Part shown: positions 1 to 9,407 of the stretch, in pieces
How the letters are laid out: every line of letters starts with the position of its first letter
Numbering within the stretch: the stretch's first letter is position 1
NCBI GenBank assembly: GCA_021773305.1
Contig: JAJFKH010000050.1
Span: 1-56,251 of the forward strand
From: Gammaproteobacteria bacterium
GTDB taxonomy: Bacteria > Pseudomonadota > Gammaproteobacteria > UBA1113
Direction of reading: 5' to 3'
DNA: 56,251 nt
Translations under genes and position numbers: made by a program
The notes under the pieces: generated by a model
Told to the model about the DNA's origin: nothing
Seen by the model: only the letters and a program-made list of their open reading frames with translations
Database searches by the model: none

Positions 1-141
<141 letters not shown>

Positions 142-144
142 GTC

Positions 145-471
145 ATGGATAAGAAACAGAGAATACGCATACGATTGAAATCTTTTGACCATAGGTTAAT
201 TGAGCAGTCGGCTAAAGAAATTGTCGAAACTGCAAAGCGTACGGGTGCTCAGCTAAAAGGGCCGGTTCCTTTACCAACCCGAATTGAGCGCTATACGATT
301 CTGATTTCTCCTCATGTAAACAAAGATGCACGAGATCAGTATGAAATCCGTACTCATAAGCGATTATTAGATATCGTTGATCCGACGGATAAAACAGTTG
401 ACGCATTAATGAAACTGGATTTGGCAGCAGGTGTTGATGTCCAAATCAGTATTGATAGTGTTGAGGAATAA
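145..471 (+). CDS. rpsJ: 30S ribosomal protein S10
   Basis: 108 residues, close to the usual 103. It opens with the family pattern [18 protein letters not shown] and holds [35 protein letters not shown] in the middle, the canonical S10 fold and loop. S10 sits in the 30S head and, as NusE, also joins antitermination complexes. First gene of the S10 block, 3 nt after tuf; rplC follows after 4 nt. Confidence 0.98.
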   Translation: MDKKQRIRIRLKSFDHRLIEQSAKEIVETAKRTGAQLKGPVPLPTRIERYTILISPHVNKDARDQYEIRTHKRLLDIVDPTDKTVDALMKLDLAAGVDVQISIDSVEE

Positions 472-475
472 CAAA

Positions 476-1135
476 ATGAATGTTGGTGTAGTAGGACGAA
501 AGTGCGGGATGACTCAAGTCTTCACTGAAGATGGCGTGAGCATACCTGTAACTGTCGTTGAAGTTGAACCGAATCGTATTACTCAGGTAAAAACTGTGGA
601 TACTGATGGGTACTCTGCTGTTCAAGTGACAACGGGTACTCGCCGAGCGTCTAGAGTTAGAAAGCCTTTGGCAGGGCATTTTGCTAAAGCTGAAGTTGCT
701 GCTGGCCGGGGGTTATGGGAATTTCGTATTGAGTCCGATGCTGAGTCGGCTTTTTCTGTAGGTTCTGAAATTAATGTAGATATTTTCAAAGAAGGTAACT
801 ATGTTGATGTTTCTGGAACGTCTATAGGTAAAGGTTTTGCTGGGGTTGTAAAACGATATAATTTTGCTATGCAAGACGCGACTCATGGTAACTCACTGTC
901 TCACAGAGCGCCAGGATCTATCGGGCAGAACCAGTCGCCTGGCCGAGTTTTTAAAGGTAAAAAAATGGCGGGTCAAATGGGTAATAAGCGACGCACCATT
1001 CAAAATTTGGAAGTTGTCCGAGTGGATGGAGAAAAGAACATTATCCTAATCAAAGGATCTGTGCCGGGTTCTAAAGGCGGAGATGTGATTGTTCGCCGCG
1101 CTATTAAGAAGCCAGAAGTAGGGGAGAATAGCTAA
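476..1135 (+). CDS. rplC: 50S ribosomal protein L3
   Basis: 219 residues. A longer open frame exists upstream, but the ATG at 476 gives the family start [16 protein letters not shown], so this start is chosen. The conserved loop with [28 protein letters not shown], which reaches towards the peptidyl transferase centre, lies near residues 145-175. L3 starts 23S rRNA assembly. Its TAA shares one base with the rplD ATG (TAATG), so the two are translationally coupled. Confidence 0.98.
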   Translation: MNVGVVGRKCGMTQVFTEDGVSIPVTVVEVEPNRITQVKTVDTDGYSAVQVTTGTRRASRVRKPLAGHFAKAEVAAGRGLWEFRIESDAESAFSVGSEINVDIFKEGNYVDVSGTSIGKGFAGVVKRYNFAMQDATHGNSLSHRAPGSIGQNQSPGRVFKGKKMAGQMGNKRRTIQNLEVVRVDGEKNIILIKGSVPGSKGGDVIVRRAIKKPEVGENS

Positions 1136-1755
1136 TGGAACTCAACGTTGTTGTTCCCAGTAAGCCAGATGCTAAACAAGTATTAAATGTATCGGATCAG
1201 GTTTTTGATCGAGAGTATAATGAATCTCTTGTGCATCAGTTGGTCGTTGCTCAATTAAATGGTGAGCGCCAAGGAACCAAAGCTAATAAAAATCGTTCTG
1301 CTGTGCGAGGCGGGGGGCGTAAACCCTGGCGTCAAAAAGGTACAGGTAGTGCGCGAGCCGGAACCATCCGTAGTCCTATCTGGATTGGTGGTGGTGTAAC
1401 CTTTGCTGCAACGCCACGAAATTACGCGCAAAAAGTTAATAAGAAAATGTACCGGGCGGGTATTCAGGTTATTTTGTCTGAATTGGTTCGGCAAGAGCGC
1501 TTAATTGTTGTTGAAAATATGACCTGCGATGCGCCGAAAACGAAACATTTGCTTACCCAGCTAGAAGTCTTTGGTTTGGATGATGTTTTGATTGTGACAA
1601 GGGATTTTGATGATAATTTATATTTATCGTCCAGAAATATTCCCTTGGTTGATGTGGCGGCTGTTACTGATGTGGATCCCGTAAGCTTAGTCGGTTATGG
1701 AAAAGTGTTAATGACTCTCGACGCATTGAAATATTTAGAGGAGACTCTCGGGTGA
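1135..1755 (+). CDS. rplD: 50S ribosomal protein L4
   Basis: 206 residues against about 201 in E. coli. The exit-tunnel loop is clear near residues 45-85: [26 protein letters not shown] followed by the PIWIGGG segment. In E. coli L4 also represses the S10 operon; with no separate S10 leader seen here, that control is not evident. Overlaps rplC by 1 nt and rplW by 4 nt. Confidence 0.97.
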   Translation: MELNVVVPSKPDAKQVLNVSDQVFDREYNESLVHQLVVAQLNGERQGTKANKNRSAVRGGGRKPWRQKGTGSARAGTIRSPIWIGGGVTFAATPRNYAQKVNKKMYRAGIQVILSELVRQERLIVVENMTCDAPKTKHLLTQLEVFGLDDVLIVTRDFDDNLYLSSRNIPLVDVAAVTDVDPVSLVGYGKVLMTLDALKYLEETLG

Positions 1756-2045
1756 GTACAGAACGATTCTTAAAAATTATTCTTTCCCCAGTAGTGACAG
1801 AAAAGTCAGCTAATGTTGGGAGTTATGGCCAATATGTCTTTAAGGTTGTGAAAGATGCAACAAAAACTGACATTAAAGGTGCTGTTGAGTCTTTATTTAG
1901 TGTGGCGGTGAAATCTGTCCGGGTGGTTACTGTGAAACCTAAGAAGAAACGTACAGGTCAGCGTATGGGAACTCGCCAAGGTTGGAAAAAAGCTTATATA
2001 GCTCTCCATGAAGGGCATCAAATTGAATTCAATACAACTCGGTAA
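1752..2045 (+). CDS. rplW: 50S ribosomal protein L23
   Basis: 97 residues with the family core [10 protein letters not shown] near the N-terminus, FKV, and [23 protein letters not shown] in the basic loop. L23 lies at the exit of the peptide tunnel and docks trigger factor and SRP. The start is GTG inside a GTGA overlap with the rplD stop; no ATG start in frame would preserve the family N-terminus. Confidence 0.96.
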   Translation: MSTERFLKIILSPVVTEKSANVGSYGQYVFKVVKDATKTDIKGAVESLFSVAVKSVRVVTVKPKKKRTGQRMGTRQGWKKAYIALHEGHQIEFNTTR

Positions 2046-2070
2046 GGGTATGTAGGAGTAAGGGTAGAAG

Positions 2071-2901
2071 ATGGCAACGGTAAGAAAGAGACCAACATCT
2101 CCAGGACAACGGCATAAAGTTGTTGTTGTTCGCAAGGGTGTACATAAGGGTAGGCCACATAAGAATTTGGTAGCTGGCCGCGTAAAAAAGAGCGGCGGAA
2201 GAAATAATAATGGACGCATAACCACTCGTCATATCGGTGGCGGCCATAAAAAGCTTTATCGGATCATTGATTTCAAACGACGTAAAGATGGTATTCCAGC
2301 TAAAGTTGAACGTATTGAGTACGATCCTAACCGTACAGCGTTAATTGCGTTATTGCTGTATGCAGATGGAGAAAGACGTTATATTATTGCTCCTCAGAAC
2401 TTGTCTGTTGGCGATGAAGTGATGTCTGGGGTTGAGGCACCTATTAAAGTAGGTAATTGTTTGCCTCTTTCAAATATCCCCTTAGGTACAGTGATCCATT
2501 GTGTAGAGCTTAAGTCTGAAAAGGGTGCACAGATAGCACGCAGCGCAGGAAGTTCTGTGCGGTTGTTAGCGCGAGAAGGTTCTTATGCTACACTCCGTCT
2601 GCGTTCTGGCGAAATGCGTAGAGTTTTCCTCGAATGTCGAGGGACGATTGGTGAAGTAAGTAATGAAGAAAATAGTTTGATTTCTCTCGGAAAGGCTGGA
2701 GCTAGTCGTCATCGTGGACGTCGGCCGACAGTGCGAGGGGTTGCTATGAATCCGGTTGACCATCCAATGGGTGGTGGTGAAGGCCGGACTTCCGGTGGTG
2801 GGCACCCAGTAAGTCCCTGGGGACAGCCTGCAAAAGGGAAAAAGACGCGGCGTAATAAGCGGACAAATAAGTATATTGTTCGTGATCGTCGTAAAAAGTA
2901 A
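2071..2901 (+). CDS. rplB: 50S ribosomal protein L2
   Basis: 276 residues, the normal length. The RGGGHK-type rRNA-binding segment ([17 protein letters not shown]) lies near residue 53 and the conserved C-terminal loop [25 protein letters not shown] carries the histidine needed near the peptidyl transferase centre. The lysine/arginine-rich end [20 protein letters not shown] is typical. Purine-rich ribosome site just upstream; rpsS follows after 30 nt. Confidence 0.98.
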   Translation: MATVRKRPTSPGQRHKVVVVRKGVHKGRPHKNLVAGRVKKSGGRNNNGRITTRHIGGGHKKLYRIIDFKRRKDGIPAKVERIEYDPNRTALIALLLYADGERRYIIAPQNLSVGDEVMSGVEAPIKVGNCLPLSNIPLGTVIHCVELKSEKGAQIARSAGSSVRLLAREGSYATLRLRSGEMRRVFLECRGTIGEVSNEENSLISLGKAGASRHRGRRPTVRGVAMNPVDHPMGGGEGRTSGGGHPVSPWGQPAKGKKTRRNKRTNKYIVRDRRKK

Positions 2902-2931
2902 ATTTGGTGTGATAGATAAGAGGATTGGCTA

Positions 2932-3219
2932 GTGGCACGTTCAATTAAAAAAGGGCCATATATTTTTCATAAGCTCCTGAAGAAAGTATTGAAGGCGAAG
3001 GAGCTATTAGATTCGGCAAAAGAGAAAGTCCAAGTCATAAAGACCTGGTCTCGCTCATCTATGATCATTCCTGAAATGGTTGGTTTGACAGTTGCTATTC
3101 ACGATGGGCGCAGATTTGTTCCAGTTTTTGTTACAGAAAACATGGTTGGACATAAGCTTGGTGAGTTTGCACCAACGCGTACTTTTAAAATGCACGCTGG
3201 CGATAGAAAGAACAAGTAA
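2932..3219 (+). CDS. rpsS: 30S ribosomal protein S19
   Basis: 95 residues starting at GTG with the family start [11 protein letters not shown]. It contains [23 protein letters not shown] and the end [13 protein letters not shown], which contact 16S rRNA in the head next to S13. The alternative start codon is supported by the preserved N-terminus. rplV follows after 12 nt with a GGGGTAAG ribosome site. Confidence 0.97.
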   Translation: MARSIKKGPYIFHKLLKKVLKAKELLDSAKEKVQVIKTWSRSSMIIPEMVGLTVAIHDGRRFVPVFVTENMVGHKLGEFAPTRTFKMHAGDRKNK

Positions 3220-3231
3220 GGGGTAAGTAAG

Positions 3232-3564
3232 ATGGAAGTAGCAGCAAAATTACGTCATGGGCGAATGTCTGCCCAAAAAGCGCGCTTAGTTGCTGATCAA
3301 GTTCGTGGTTTGTCAGTGGAAGAAGCATTAGATATCTTGAGTTTTAGTGTTAAAAAAGCAGCGGGCTTGATTAAAAAAGTTCTCGCGTCAGCTATTGCAA
3401 ACGCTGAAAATAATAATGGATTGGATGTTGATGAATTGCGTGTAGCAAAAATATGTGTTGATGAAGGGCCGAGCATGCGTCGTTTCCGAGCAAGAGCTAA
3501 GGGGCGAGCAAATCGAATTGTAAAACGATCTTGCCATATTACCGTTGTGGTTTCTGATAGTTAG
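3232..3564 (+). CDS. rplV: 50S ribosomal protein L22
   Basis: 110 residues, equal to E. coli L22. Starts with the pattern [26 protein letters not shown] and ends with the beta-hairpin that lines the exit tunnel: [30 protein letters not shown]22 binds all 23S rRNA domains and its hairpin is a macrolide-resistance site. 12 nt before rpsC. Confidence 0.97.
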   Translation: MEVAAKLRHGRMSAQKARLVADQVRGLSVEEALDILSFSVKKAAGLIKKVLASAIANAENNNGLDVDELRVAKICVDEGPSMRRFRARAKGRANRIVKRSCHITVVVSDS

Positions 3565-3576
3565 GAGTAGAAGTTA

Positions 3577-4272
3577 ATGGGTCAAAAGGTACATCCCACT
3601 GGAATCCGTCTAGGTATTACAGAAGACTGGGCCTCTACTTGGTACGCCGAGAATGATTATGCTGATAATTTATTAGCGGATTTAAAAGTCAGAGACTTTC
3701 TTGAAGGTAAACTTGCTAGTGCGGGGGTCGGCAAAATTAATATAGAGCGCCCTGCAAAAAATTTGCGAGTGACTGTTCATTCTGCGAGGCCGGGTGTCAT
3801 TATTGGCCAAAAAGGCAAAGGCACCGAGGTATTGAAGGGTGAGTTGGAAAAGATTGCTGGTGTGCCGGTACATCTTAAGATTGTCGAGATTCGTAAACCT
3901 GAAATTGTCGCAAAGTTAATTGGCGAGGGGGTTGCGAAGCAGCTGGAACAGCGTATTATGTTTCGCCGAGCAATGAAACGAGCTGTTTCAAATGCGATGC
4001 GAGCAGGCGCTCTGGGGGTTAAAATTTGTGCTAGTGGACGTTTAGCTGGTGCTGAAATTGCTCGTAGTGAGTCGTACCGAGAAGGTCGAGTACCTTTGCA
4101 TACGTTTCGTGCAGATATTGATTATGCCCTATCTGAAGCCCATACCACCTATGGTGTTATTGGTGTGAAAGTTTGGGTCTTTAAAGGTGAGAAGTTTGGT
4201 GATGATGGCCAATCAAGCACTACTGGATCTAAAGGTGGTAAAGGTGATAGCAAGAAAAAAGGCGGCAAGTAG
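3577..4272 (+). CDS. rpsC: 30S ribosomal protein S3
   Basis: 231 residues. Starts [14 protein letters not shown]; the KH domain motif [17 protein letters not shown] lies near residues 73-90; the C-terminal S3 domain has [19 protein letters not shown] and [13 protein letters not shown]. The last 20 residues are a Gly/Ser/Lys low-complexity tail, as in many gammaproteobacteria. S3 forms part of the mRNA entry channel together with S4 and S5. Confidence 0.98.
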   Translation: MGQKVHPTGIRLGITEDWASTWYAENDYADNLLADLKVRDFLEGKLASAGVGKINIERPAKNLRVTVHSARPGVIIGQKGKGTEVLKGELEKIAGVPVHLKIVEIRKPEIVAKLIGEGVAKQLEQRIMFRRAMKRAVSNAMRAGALGVKICASGRLAGAEIARSESYREGRVPLHTFRADIDYALSEAHTTYGVIGVKVWVFKGEKFGDDGQSSTTGSKGGKGDSKKKGGK

Positions 4273-4287
4273 GGGAGTTTCTATATC

Positions 4288-4698
4288 ATGATGCAGCCTA
4301 AGCGTAATATACGAAAGCGACAAAAAGGTCGAAATCGGGGAATGGCTCTTCGGGGTAACCGCGTGAGCTTCGGTAAGTTTGGTCTGAAAGCGGTAACTCG
4401 CGGGTTTATATCAGCCAGGCAGATAGAAGCGGCTCGACGAACAATTACTCGCGCAATTAAACGGGGTGGTAAGGTTTGGATTAGGATTTTTCCTGATAAG
4501 CCGTTGACCAAAAAGCCTCTTGAAGTTCGCCAGGGTAAAGGTAAAGGTTCTATTGAATCTTGGGTTGCTGTTATACAGCCAGGTCGCATGTTGTTTGAAT
4601 TAGAAGGGGTTTCTGAAGAGTTAGCGCGAAAAGCTTTTAGCTTAGCTGCTGCTAAACTACCAGTGAAAACTACCTTTGATGAAGAGACGGTGATGTGA
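4288..4698 (+). CDS. rplP: 50S ribosomal protein L16
   Basis: 136 residues, equal to E. coli. The [23 protein letters not shown] segment and the [24 protein letters not shown] core are intact. Two adjacent ATG codons (4288 and 4291) are possible; the first keeps the family spacing M-x-QPKR and stands 10 nt from an AGGGGAG ribosome site. L16 organises the A-site region of the 50S. Its TGA overlaps the rpmC start. Confidence 0.97.
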   Translation: MMQPKRNIRKRQKGRNRGMALRGNRVSFGKFGLKAVTRGFISARQIEAARRTITRAIKRGGKVWIRIFPDKPLTKKPLEVRQGKGKGSIESWVAVIQPGRMLFELEGVSEELARKAFSLAAAKLPVKTTFDEETVM

Positions 4699-4901
4699 TG
4701 AAAGTAAATGAATTAAGAAACATGAGTATTGATGAATTGCGCAATGAGCAAAATTCATTGCTAAAAGAGCAATTCAATCTGCGCATGCAAGGTGGTCAAG
4801 GGCAAGAAGTTCGACCTCATCTTTTTCATCGAGGGCGTCGTATGATTGCTCGCATCAAGACAATTATTACTGAAAAGACAAAAGAAGGTAGCTTGTCATG
4901 A
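4698..4901 (+). CDS. rpmC: 50S ribosomal protein L29
   Basis: 67 residues, two helices typical of L29: ELRNMSIDELRNEQNSLLKEQFNLRMQ then RRMIARIKTII. The start is ATG at 4698 (TGATG overlap with rplP); a GTG three bases upstream would add one methionine and cannot be excluded. L29 sits beside L23 at the tunnel exit. Its stop overlaps the rpsQ ATG by 4 nt (ATGA). Confidence 0.95.
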   Translation: MKVNELRNMSIDELRNEQNSLLKEQFNLRMQGGQGQEVRPHLFHRGRRMIARIKTIITEKTKEGSLS

Positions 4902-5167
4902 CAGATAGTGCTGAAAAACAAACTTCTCGACGCACTTTTGTTGGAAAAGTTGTGAGCGATAAGATGGATAAAACCGTCGTTATTGAAGTCGTGAGAAAAG
5001 TTAGACATAAATTGTACAAAAAATACATGAAAGTCACTCGGAAATTCCATGCTCATGATGAAACAAACACCTGTGCGATGGGTGATGTGGTGCGAATTGC
5101 CGAACATAGACCGATTTCTAAAACAAAGACTTGGATTTTAGAAGACGTGGTAGAAAGAGCAAAGTAG
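4898..5167 (+). CDS. rpsQ: 30S ribosomal protein S17
   Basis: 89 residues. The OB-fold core has GKVVSDKMDKTVVIEVVRKVRHKLYKKYMK, then AHDE in the loop and GDVVRIAEHRPISKTKTW, all standard for S17, a primary 16S rRNA binder. Last gene of the S10 segment; a 100-nt gap with a promoter-like element separates it from rplN. Confidence 0.97.
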   Translation: MTDSAEKQTSRRTFVGKVVSDKMDKTVVIEVVRKVRHKLYKKYMKVTRKFHAHDETNTCAMGDVVRIAEHRPISKTKTWILEDVVERAK

Positions 5168-5176
5168 TTTTTGCTC

Positions 5177-5205
5177 TGGTTTTGTGGTTAAAAGGTTGTT
5201 ATAAT
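5177..5205 (+). promoter_or_regulatory. Extended -10 promoter before rplN (spc operon)
   Basis: A perfect TATAAT (5200-5205) is preceded by TG one base away (5197-5198), the extended -10 arrangement. The region 16-18 nt upstream has no good -35 match, which fits an extended -10 promoter. It lies in the only sizeable gap between rpsQ and rplN, where the spc operon promoter is placed in E. coli. The predicted transcript would have a leader of about 55 nt. Confidence 0.6.
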
Positions 5206-5267
5206 ACCGCACCCTGAGTGGATGGGTGTAGGAATATAGCCCTAGTTGGGTTGGTTGGAGTTATGCA

Positions 5268-5624
5268 ATGATTCAAATGCAGTCAAAACTTGATGTTGCT
5301 GATAATAGCGGTGCGCGCAGAGTGCGGTGCATCAAGGTGAAAAAAGGCAAGTTTGCCCATATCGGCGATATTATTAAAGTTTCTGTACAGGATGCTATTC
5401 CTCGCGGTAGGGTAAAGAAAGGTGATGTATTAGATGCAGTTATTGTTCGGACAGCGAAAGGCGTTAGGCGTCCTGATGGATCGGTTATCCGGTTCGATGG
5501 TAATGCCGTCGTGCTGTTGAACGCTCAGTTGCAACCCCTGGGAACTCGAATTTTTGGGCCGGTAACGAGAGAGTTACGGGCTGCGTTTATGAAAATTATT
5601 TCCTTAGCTCCAGAAGTGTTATAG
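5268..5624 (+). CDS. rplN: 50S ribosomal protein L14
   Basis: 118 residues (E. coli 123). Family start [24 protein letters not shown], then [22 protein letters not shown] and the end [14 protein letters not shown]14 lies at the subunit interface and binds L19 and the silencing factor RsfS. First gene of the spc segment, after the extended -10 promoter. Confidence 0.97.
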   Translation: MIQMQSKLDVADNSGARRVRCIKVKKGKFAHIGDIIKVSVQDAIPRGRVKKGDVLDAVIVRTAKGVRRPDGSVIRFDGNAVVLLNAQLQPLGTRIFGPVTRELRAAFMKIISLAPEVL

Positions 5625-5634
5625 GTTACATTTT

Positions 5635-5964
5635 ATGAGAAAGATTAAAGCAGGTGATGAAGTTATTGTCATCGCTGGGAAGGACAAGGGTCGCTGTGGT
5701 GCAGTGATAAAAATGGTTGAAAATGGCAAGCGTGTGCTGGTTGAAGCCGCTAACATGATGAAAAAACATGTTAAGCCTAACCCACAACGCCAAATCAAGG
5801 GAGGCATCATTGAAAAAGAAGCGCCTCTTGATATTTCGAATATTGCCATTTGGAATCCACTCACAAAGAAAGCAGATAGAGTTGGCTTCAAATTTTTGGA
5901 AGACGGAAAGAAAGTCCGTTATTTCAAGTCAAATGGTGAAGTTATTGATGTCATTGAAAGTTAA
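5635..5964 (+). CDS. rplX: 50S ribosomal protein L24
   Basis: 109 residues. The KOW motif [23 protein letters not shown] begins at residue 4; [27 protein letters not shown] matches the central hairpin. L24 starts 50S assembly near the tunnel exit. The gene begins 10 nt after rplN; rplE follows after 17 nt. Confidence 0.97.
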   Translation: MRKIKAGDEVIVIAGKDKGRCGAVIKMVENGKRVLVEAANMMKKHVKPNPQRQIKGGIIEKEAPLDISNIAIWNPLTKKADRVGFKFLEDGKKVRYFKSNGEVIDVIES

Positions 5965-5981
5965 GTATTGGGTAGATAACG

Positions 5982-6521
5982 ATGTCTGAGTTGCAAACAT
6001 ACTATCGAGAAGAAATTATTCCAAAACTCCAAGAGCAGTTTTCGTTTGGCTCTGTTATGGAGGTTCCACGGTTTGAAAAGGTAACTCTCAATATGGGAGT
6101 CGGCGAGGCTATAGCCGATCGCAAAATTTTAGACTTTGCAAGAAGTGATCTAGAAGCTATTGCAGGTCAAAAGACCGTAGCAACATTGGCTCGAAAATCT
6201 ATCGCTGGATTTAAGATTCGTGATGGCTGGCCTATTGGCTGTAAGGTGACGTTGCGCAGAGTTCGGATGTATGATTTTCTTCAGCGTTTGATTCATGTAG
6301 CGATACCTCGTATACGAGATTTTCGAGGTTTTAGTGCCAAATCTTTTGACGGTAATGGGAACTATAGTTTAGGCATTAAAGAACAGATCGTTTTTCCTGA
6401 AATTGACTACGATAAGATTGATAAAATTCGTGGTTTGGATATTGTCTTCACAACGTCAGCACGCACAGATGCAGAGTGTTTGGCATTGTTGAAAGCCTTT
6501 GGTTTTCCATTGAAAGATTAA
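5982..6521 (+). CDS. rplE: 50S ribosomal protein L5
   Basis: 179 residues, exactly the E. coli length. Conserved [15 protein letters not shown], the [30 protein letters not shown] segment, and the end with [15 protein letters not shown] are present. L5 binds 5S rRNA and bridges to S13 and the P-site tRNA. Confidence 0.98.
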   Translation: MSELQTYYREEIIPKLQEQFSFGSVMEVPRFEKVTLNMGVGEAIADRKILDFARSDLEAIAGQKTVATLARKSIAGFKIRDGWPIGCKVTLRRVRMYDFLQRLIHVAIPRIRDFRGFSAKSFDGNGNYSLGIKEQIVFPEIDYDKIDKIRGLDIVFTTSARTDAECLALLKAFGFPLKD

Positions 6522-6533
6522 CAAGGTAGATTT

Positions 6534-6887
6534 ATGGCTAGAGCAGCAATTAAAGAGCGTGAGTTAAAACGGGAAAATTTGGTTGATAGATACCAACCCA
6601 AACGTGAAGCGTTAAAAAACAGATTGAAAACTCATTACGCTCGTATGGCAGATACTTCTAATCCTCCATCTGATAAGGAATTGGAAGTGATCTTCGCAGA
6701 TATCGAAGAAGATCAACTTAAATTAGATTCGTTGCCCCGTAATGCTAGTCCTAAGCGCAAGCGTAACCGGTGTCAGCTGACAGGCCGACCTCGGGGTGTC
6801 TATCGCCGTTTCAAGTTGTGCCGAAATATGATTCGTAAATTGGCCATGAGTGGCTTAATTCCTGGTGTGTTGAAATCCAGTTGGTAA
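6534..6887 (+). CDS. rpsN: 30S ribosomal protein S14 (long, zinc-free, with insertion)
   Basis: 117 residues against 101 in E. coli. The C-terminal core ([22 protein letters not shown], then the [12 protein letters not shown] end) is the zinc-independent class: only isolated cysteines, no CxxC pairs. Between the N-terminal helix and LPR there are 38 residues where E. coli has 22, so about 16 extra residues lie in the central linker near residues 37-55. S14 is a late-binding head protein. The insertion keeps the frame. Confidence 0.97.
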   Translation: MARAAIKERELKRENLVDRYQPKREALKNRLKTHYARMADTSNPPSDKELEVIFADIEEDQLKLDSLPRNASPKRKRNRCQLTGRPRGVYRRFKLCRNMIRKLAMSGLIPGVLKSSW

Positions 6888-6912
6888 GTTCTAAAGTTGG
6901 AGTGAAAATAGC

Positions 6913-7305
6913 ATGAGTATGCAAGATCCCGTAGCGGATATGTTAACAAGAATTCGAAACGGCCAGACCGCTGGTAAGCGTACGGTGTCCATGCCATCTT
7001 CGACGTTTAAAGTAGCGATTGCTAACGTCTTGAAAGATGAAGGTTATATTGCTGATTTCCAGATTGAGGGTGAAACTAAGCCTCAGCTACAGATTTATTT
7101 AAAATATCACAATGAGCGCCCTGTTATTGACGTGATTAAGCGCATTAGTCGGCCGGGTTTGCGGATCTATAGAGCCTGTAGTGATCTATCAAAAGTCATG
7201 GGTGGTATGGGTATTGCTATCATCTCAACGCCTAAAGGCGTCATGAGTGATAGTGCTGCAAGAGCTGCCAAAGTGGGCGGCGAAGTTATTTGTGAAGTTC
7301 AGTAG
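6913..7305 (+). CDS. rpsH: 30S ribosomal protein S8
   Basis: 130 residues, equal to E. coli. Start [18 protein letters not shown], then [37 protein letters not shown], the RNA-binding face. S8 is a primary 16S rRNA binder and, in E. coli, represses the spc operon by binding its mRNA; that site was not identified here. Confidence 0.98.
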   Translation: MSMQDPVADMLTRIRNGQTAGKRTVSMPSSTFKVAIANVLKDEGYIADFQIEGETKPQLQIYLKYHNERPVIDVIKRISRPGLRIYRACSDLSKVMGGMGIAIISTPKGVMSDSAARAAKVGGEVICEVQ

Positions 7306-7316
7306 AGAGGCTTGAT

Positions 7317-7850
7317 ATGTCACGAGTTGCAGGAAAACCTATTCCAGTGCCAAGCGGTGTTAAGGTTAAACAGCAGGGGCAAAATGTAGAGATTGAAGGT
7401 ACCAAGGGTGCTATGTCCTATCAGATCCATGAGCTGGTTGAACTTGCAGTTAATGATAATGAATTGAATATCTCTCCAAGAAATGAAAGTCGAGAGAGTA
7501 ATGCCCAGGCGGGAACAACCCGTTCGATCATTAACAATATTGTTGTGGGTGTTAATAGTGGATTTGAAAAAAAGCTTACCCTCAAAGGGGTGGGTTATCG
7601 AGCGCAAGTCAAGGGCAGTGCATTGCATTTGACGTTGGGTTTTTCTCATCCAGTGGAGTATGCAATTCCTAAGGGAATTACTATTGAATGCGCAACTCAA
7701 ACAGAGATATCTGTGAAAGGGATTGATAAGCAGAGAGTAGGACAAGTTGCTGCTGAAATTCGGGATTTCAGACCCCCCGAACCTTACAAAGGTAAGGGTG
7801 TTCGTTATGCTGATGAAGTGGTCAAAATCAAAGAGACTAAGAAAAAGTAG
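7317..7850 (+). CDS. rplF: 50S ribosomal protein L6
   Basis: 177 residues, the normal length. Start MSRVAGKPIPVPSGVKV; the two-fold domain pair ends with KQRVGQVAAEIRDFRPPEPYKGKGVRYADEVV, the hallmark that touches the sarcin-ricin region. 11 nt after rpsH and 7 nt before rplR. Confidence 0.97.
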   Translation: MSRVAGKPIPVPSGVKVKQQGQNVEIEGTKGAMSYQIHELVELAVNDNELNISPRNESRESNAQAGTTRSIINNIVVGVNSGFEKKLTLKGVGYRAQVKGSALHLTLGFSHPVEYAIPKGITIECATQTEISVKGIDKQRVGQVAAEIRDFRPPEPYKGKGVRYADEVVKIKETKKK

Positions 7851-7857
7851 GTAAGAT

Positions 7858-8256
7858 ATGAACGTCAAGAGACTTGCTCAAGCACGTCGAGCTAGAAAAA
7901 CACGAGGTAGAATTCACTTGTTGCAGGAACGCACGCATGGTTTACCTGCTTTAAAGGTTTTCCGTTCCGGTCGCCATATCTACGCTCAAATTGTTGTACG
8001 TGATCCACTAACAAGAGCATCTACTGTTGTTGTTGCTGCTTCAACCACTGAAGCGGAAATAAAATCTCAGTGTAAATATACTGGGAATAAAGATGCTGCT
8101 GGAATTGTTGGGAAGCTTATTGCTGAGCGTGTTTTGCAGCTGAAGCAGAGTTACCCTTTGTTGCCTAAGGTTGCATTTGACCGAGGTGGTTATAGATACC
8201 ATGGGCGGATTGCCAGTTTGGCAGCAGGCGCTCGTGATGCTGGTTTGGATTTTTAG
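7858..8256 (+). CDS. rplR: 50S ribosomal protein L18
   Basis: 132 residues (E. coli 117). The 5S rRNA-binding core is recognisable: [11 protein letters not shown], then [14 protein letters not shown], and [29 protein letters not shown] at the end. The extra length lies in the middle, between the VVAASTTE strand and the helix [11 protein letters not shown]. With L5 it carries 5S rRNA into the subunit. Confidence 0.96.
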   Translation: MNVKRLAQARRARKTRGRIHLLQERTHGLPALKVFRSGRHIYAQIVVRDPLTRASTVVVAASTTEAEIKSQCKYTGNKDAAGIVGKLIAERVLQLKQSYPLLPKVAFDRGGYRYHGRIASLAAGARDAGLDF

Positions 8257-8267
8257 AAGGTACCGAT

Positions 8268-8804
8268 ATGCCTAGTTATAGTGCAAAAACAGAGTCAGAT
8301 GGCGTTTTAGAGCAGTTAGTTAATGTTCGTCGTGTTGCGACCGTAGTGAAAGGTGGTAGAGTCTTTGGCTTTTCGGCCTTGGTGGTCGTTGGCACAGTTC
8401 AAGGGAAAAATATTCCGACAAAAGTAGGCGTTGGATTGGGTAAAGCAAGAGAAGTACCCGTAGCGATTCAAAAAGCTTTTGAAAATGCTCGCCAGAATAT
8501 GCAGGTAATTGAATTACAAGGTGATACTATTTATCGAGAGATTGTTGCAAAACATGGAGCCTCGAAAGTATTCATGAAGCCTGCCGCAGAAGGTACAGGT
8601 ATTATTGCCGGTGGTCCGATGCGCGCTGTATTTGAAGTGATTGGTGTGAAAAATGTTTTATCGAAAGTTATGGGATCGACTAATCCTATTAATGTTGTTA
8701 GAGCAACAGTGAAAGCGCTTCGTCAAATTGAGACTCCTGAAACTGTGGCTGAGAAACGTGGCAAGCAAGTTGAAGAAATTTGGGGAGAGGCTAATGGCGA
8801 ATAA
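8268..8804 (+). CDS. rpsE: 30S ribosomal protein S5
   Basis: 178 residues. Contains [40 protein letters not shown], and [27 protein letters not shown], the double-stranded-RNA-binding and S5 C-terminal folds. The accuracy (ram) surface with S4 is intact. The last 11 nt overlap the start of rpmD. Confidence 0.98.
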   Translation: MPSYSAKTESDGVLEQLVNVRRVATVVKGGRVFGFSALVVVGTVQGKNIPTKVGVGLGKAREVPVAIQKAFENARQNMQVIELQGDTIYREIVAKHGASKVFMKPAAEGTGIIAGGPMRAVFEVIGVKNVLSKVMGSTNPINVVRATVKALRQIETPETVAEKRGKQVEEIWGEANGE

Positions 8805-8973
8805 ACTAAAAGTCACTCTGATTAAGAGTCTTATTGGACGGACGGAAAAGCATAAAGCTTCCGTTAGGGGACTTGGATTGCGTCGTATTAATCATACGGT
8901 AGAGCTGGAAGATACTCCAAGTATCCGAGGAATGATCGCGAAAGTTTATTATTTAGTGCGGGTAGAAGAATGA
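8794..8973 (+). CDS. rpmD: 50S ribosomal protein L30
   Basis: 59 residues. A longer in-frame reading starts inside rpsE, but ATG 8794 follows a GGGGAGAGG ribosome site and gives the family start [16 protein letters not shown] followed by [18 protein letters not shown]. Overlaps rpsE by 11 nt and rplO by 4 nt (ATGA). Confidence 0.95.
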   Translation: MANKLKVTLIKSLIGRTEKHKASVRGLGLRRINHTVELEDTPSIRGMIAKVYYLVRVEE

Positions 8974-9407
8974 TGAAGATGAGATTAGATACGCTAAAAC
9001 CAAGTGCAGGTGCAAAAAGTTCTCGCAAACGTGTGGGGCGAGGCAAAGGTTCCGGTTTGGGAAAGACTTGCGGCAAAGGTCATAAAGGGCAAAAAGCTCG
9101 TAATACAGTGCCTGCGGGTTTTGAAGGTGGTCAAATGCCTCTTCATCGTCGAGTGCCAAAATTTGGTTTCACCTCCTGGAAGTTAAATGTTACCAGTGAA
9201 CTACGACTTTCTACACTGGATCAAATGAGTATCGATGTCATTGACATGGCTGCATTGAGAGAGAACAAAATCATCTCTAAGAAAATTAAGTTTGTTAAAA
9301 TTATAGCAACGGGTGAGCTTACTAAAGCGATAACTGTGAAAGGGATAAAAGCAACCAAGGGTGCGAAAGCAGCTATTGAAAAGGTTGGCGGAAAGGTCGA
9401 GGAATAG
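8970..9407 (+). CDS. rplO: 50S ribosomal protein L15
   Basis: 145 residues. The N-terminal extension is the usual glycine/lysine-rich rRNA-binding arm ([28 protein letters not shown]), then [17 protein letters not shown]. Start is ATG 8970 in an ATGA overlap with rpmD; ATG 8973 is an equal alternative. The stop TAG is directly followed by the secY ATG with no spacer. Confidence 0.97.
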   Translation: MMKMRLDTLKPSAGAKSSRKRVGRGKGSGLGKTCGKGHKGQKARNTVPAGFEGGQMPLHRRVPKFGFTSWKLNVTSELRLSTLDQMSIDVIDMAALRENKIISKKIKFVKIIATGELTKAITVKGIKATKGAKAAIEKVGGKVEE

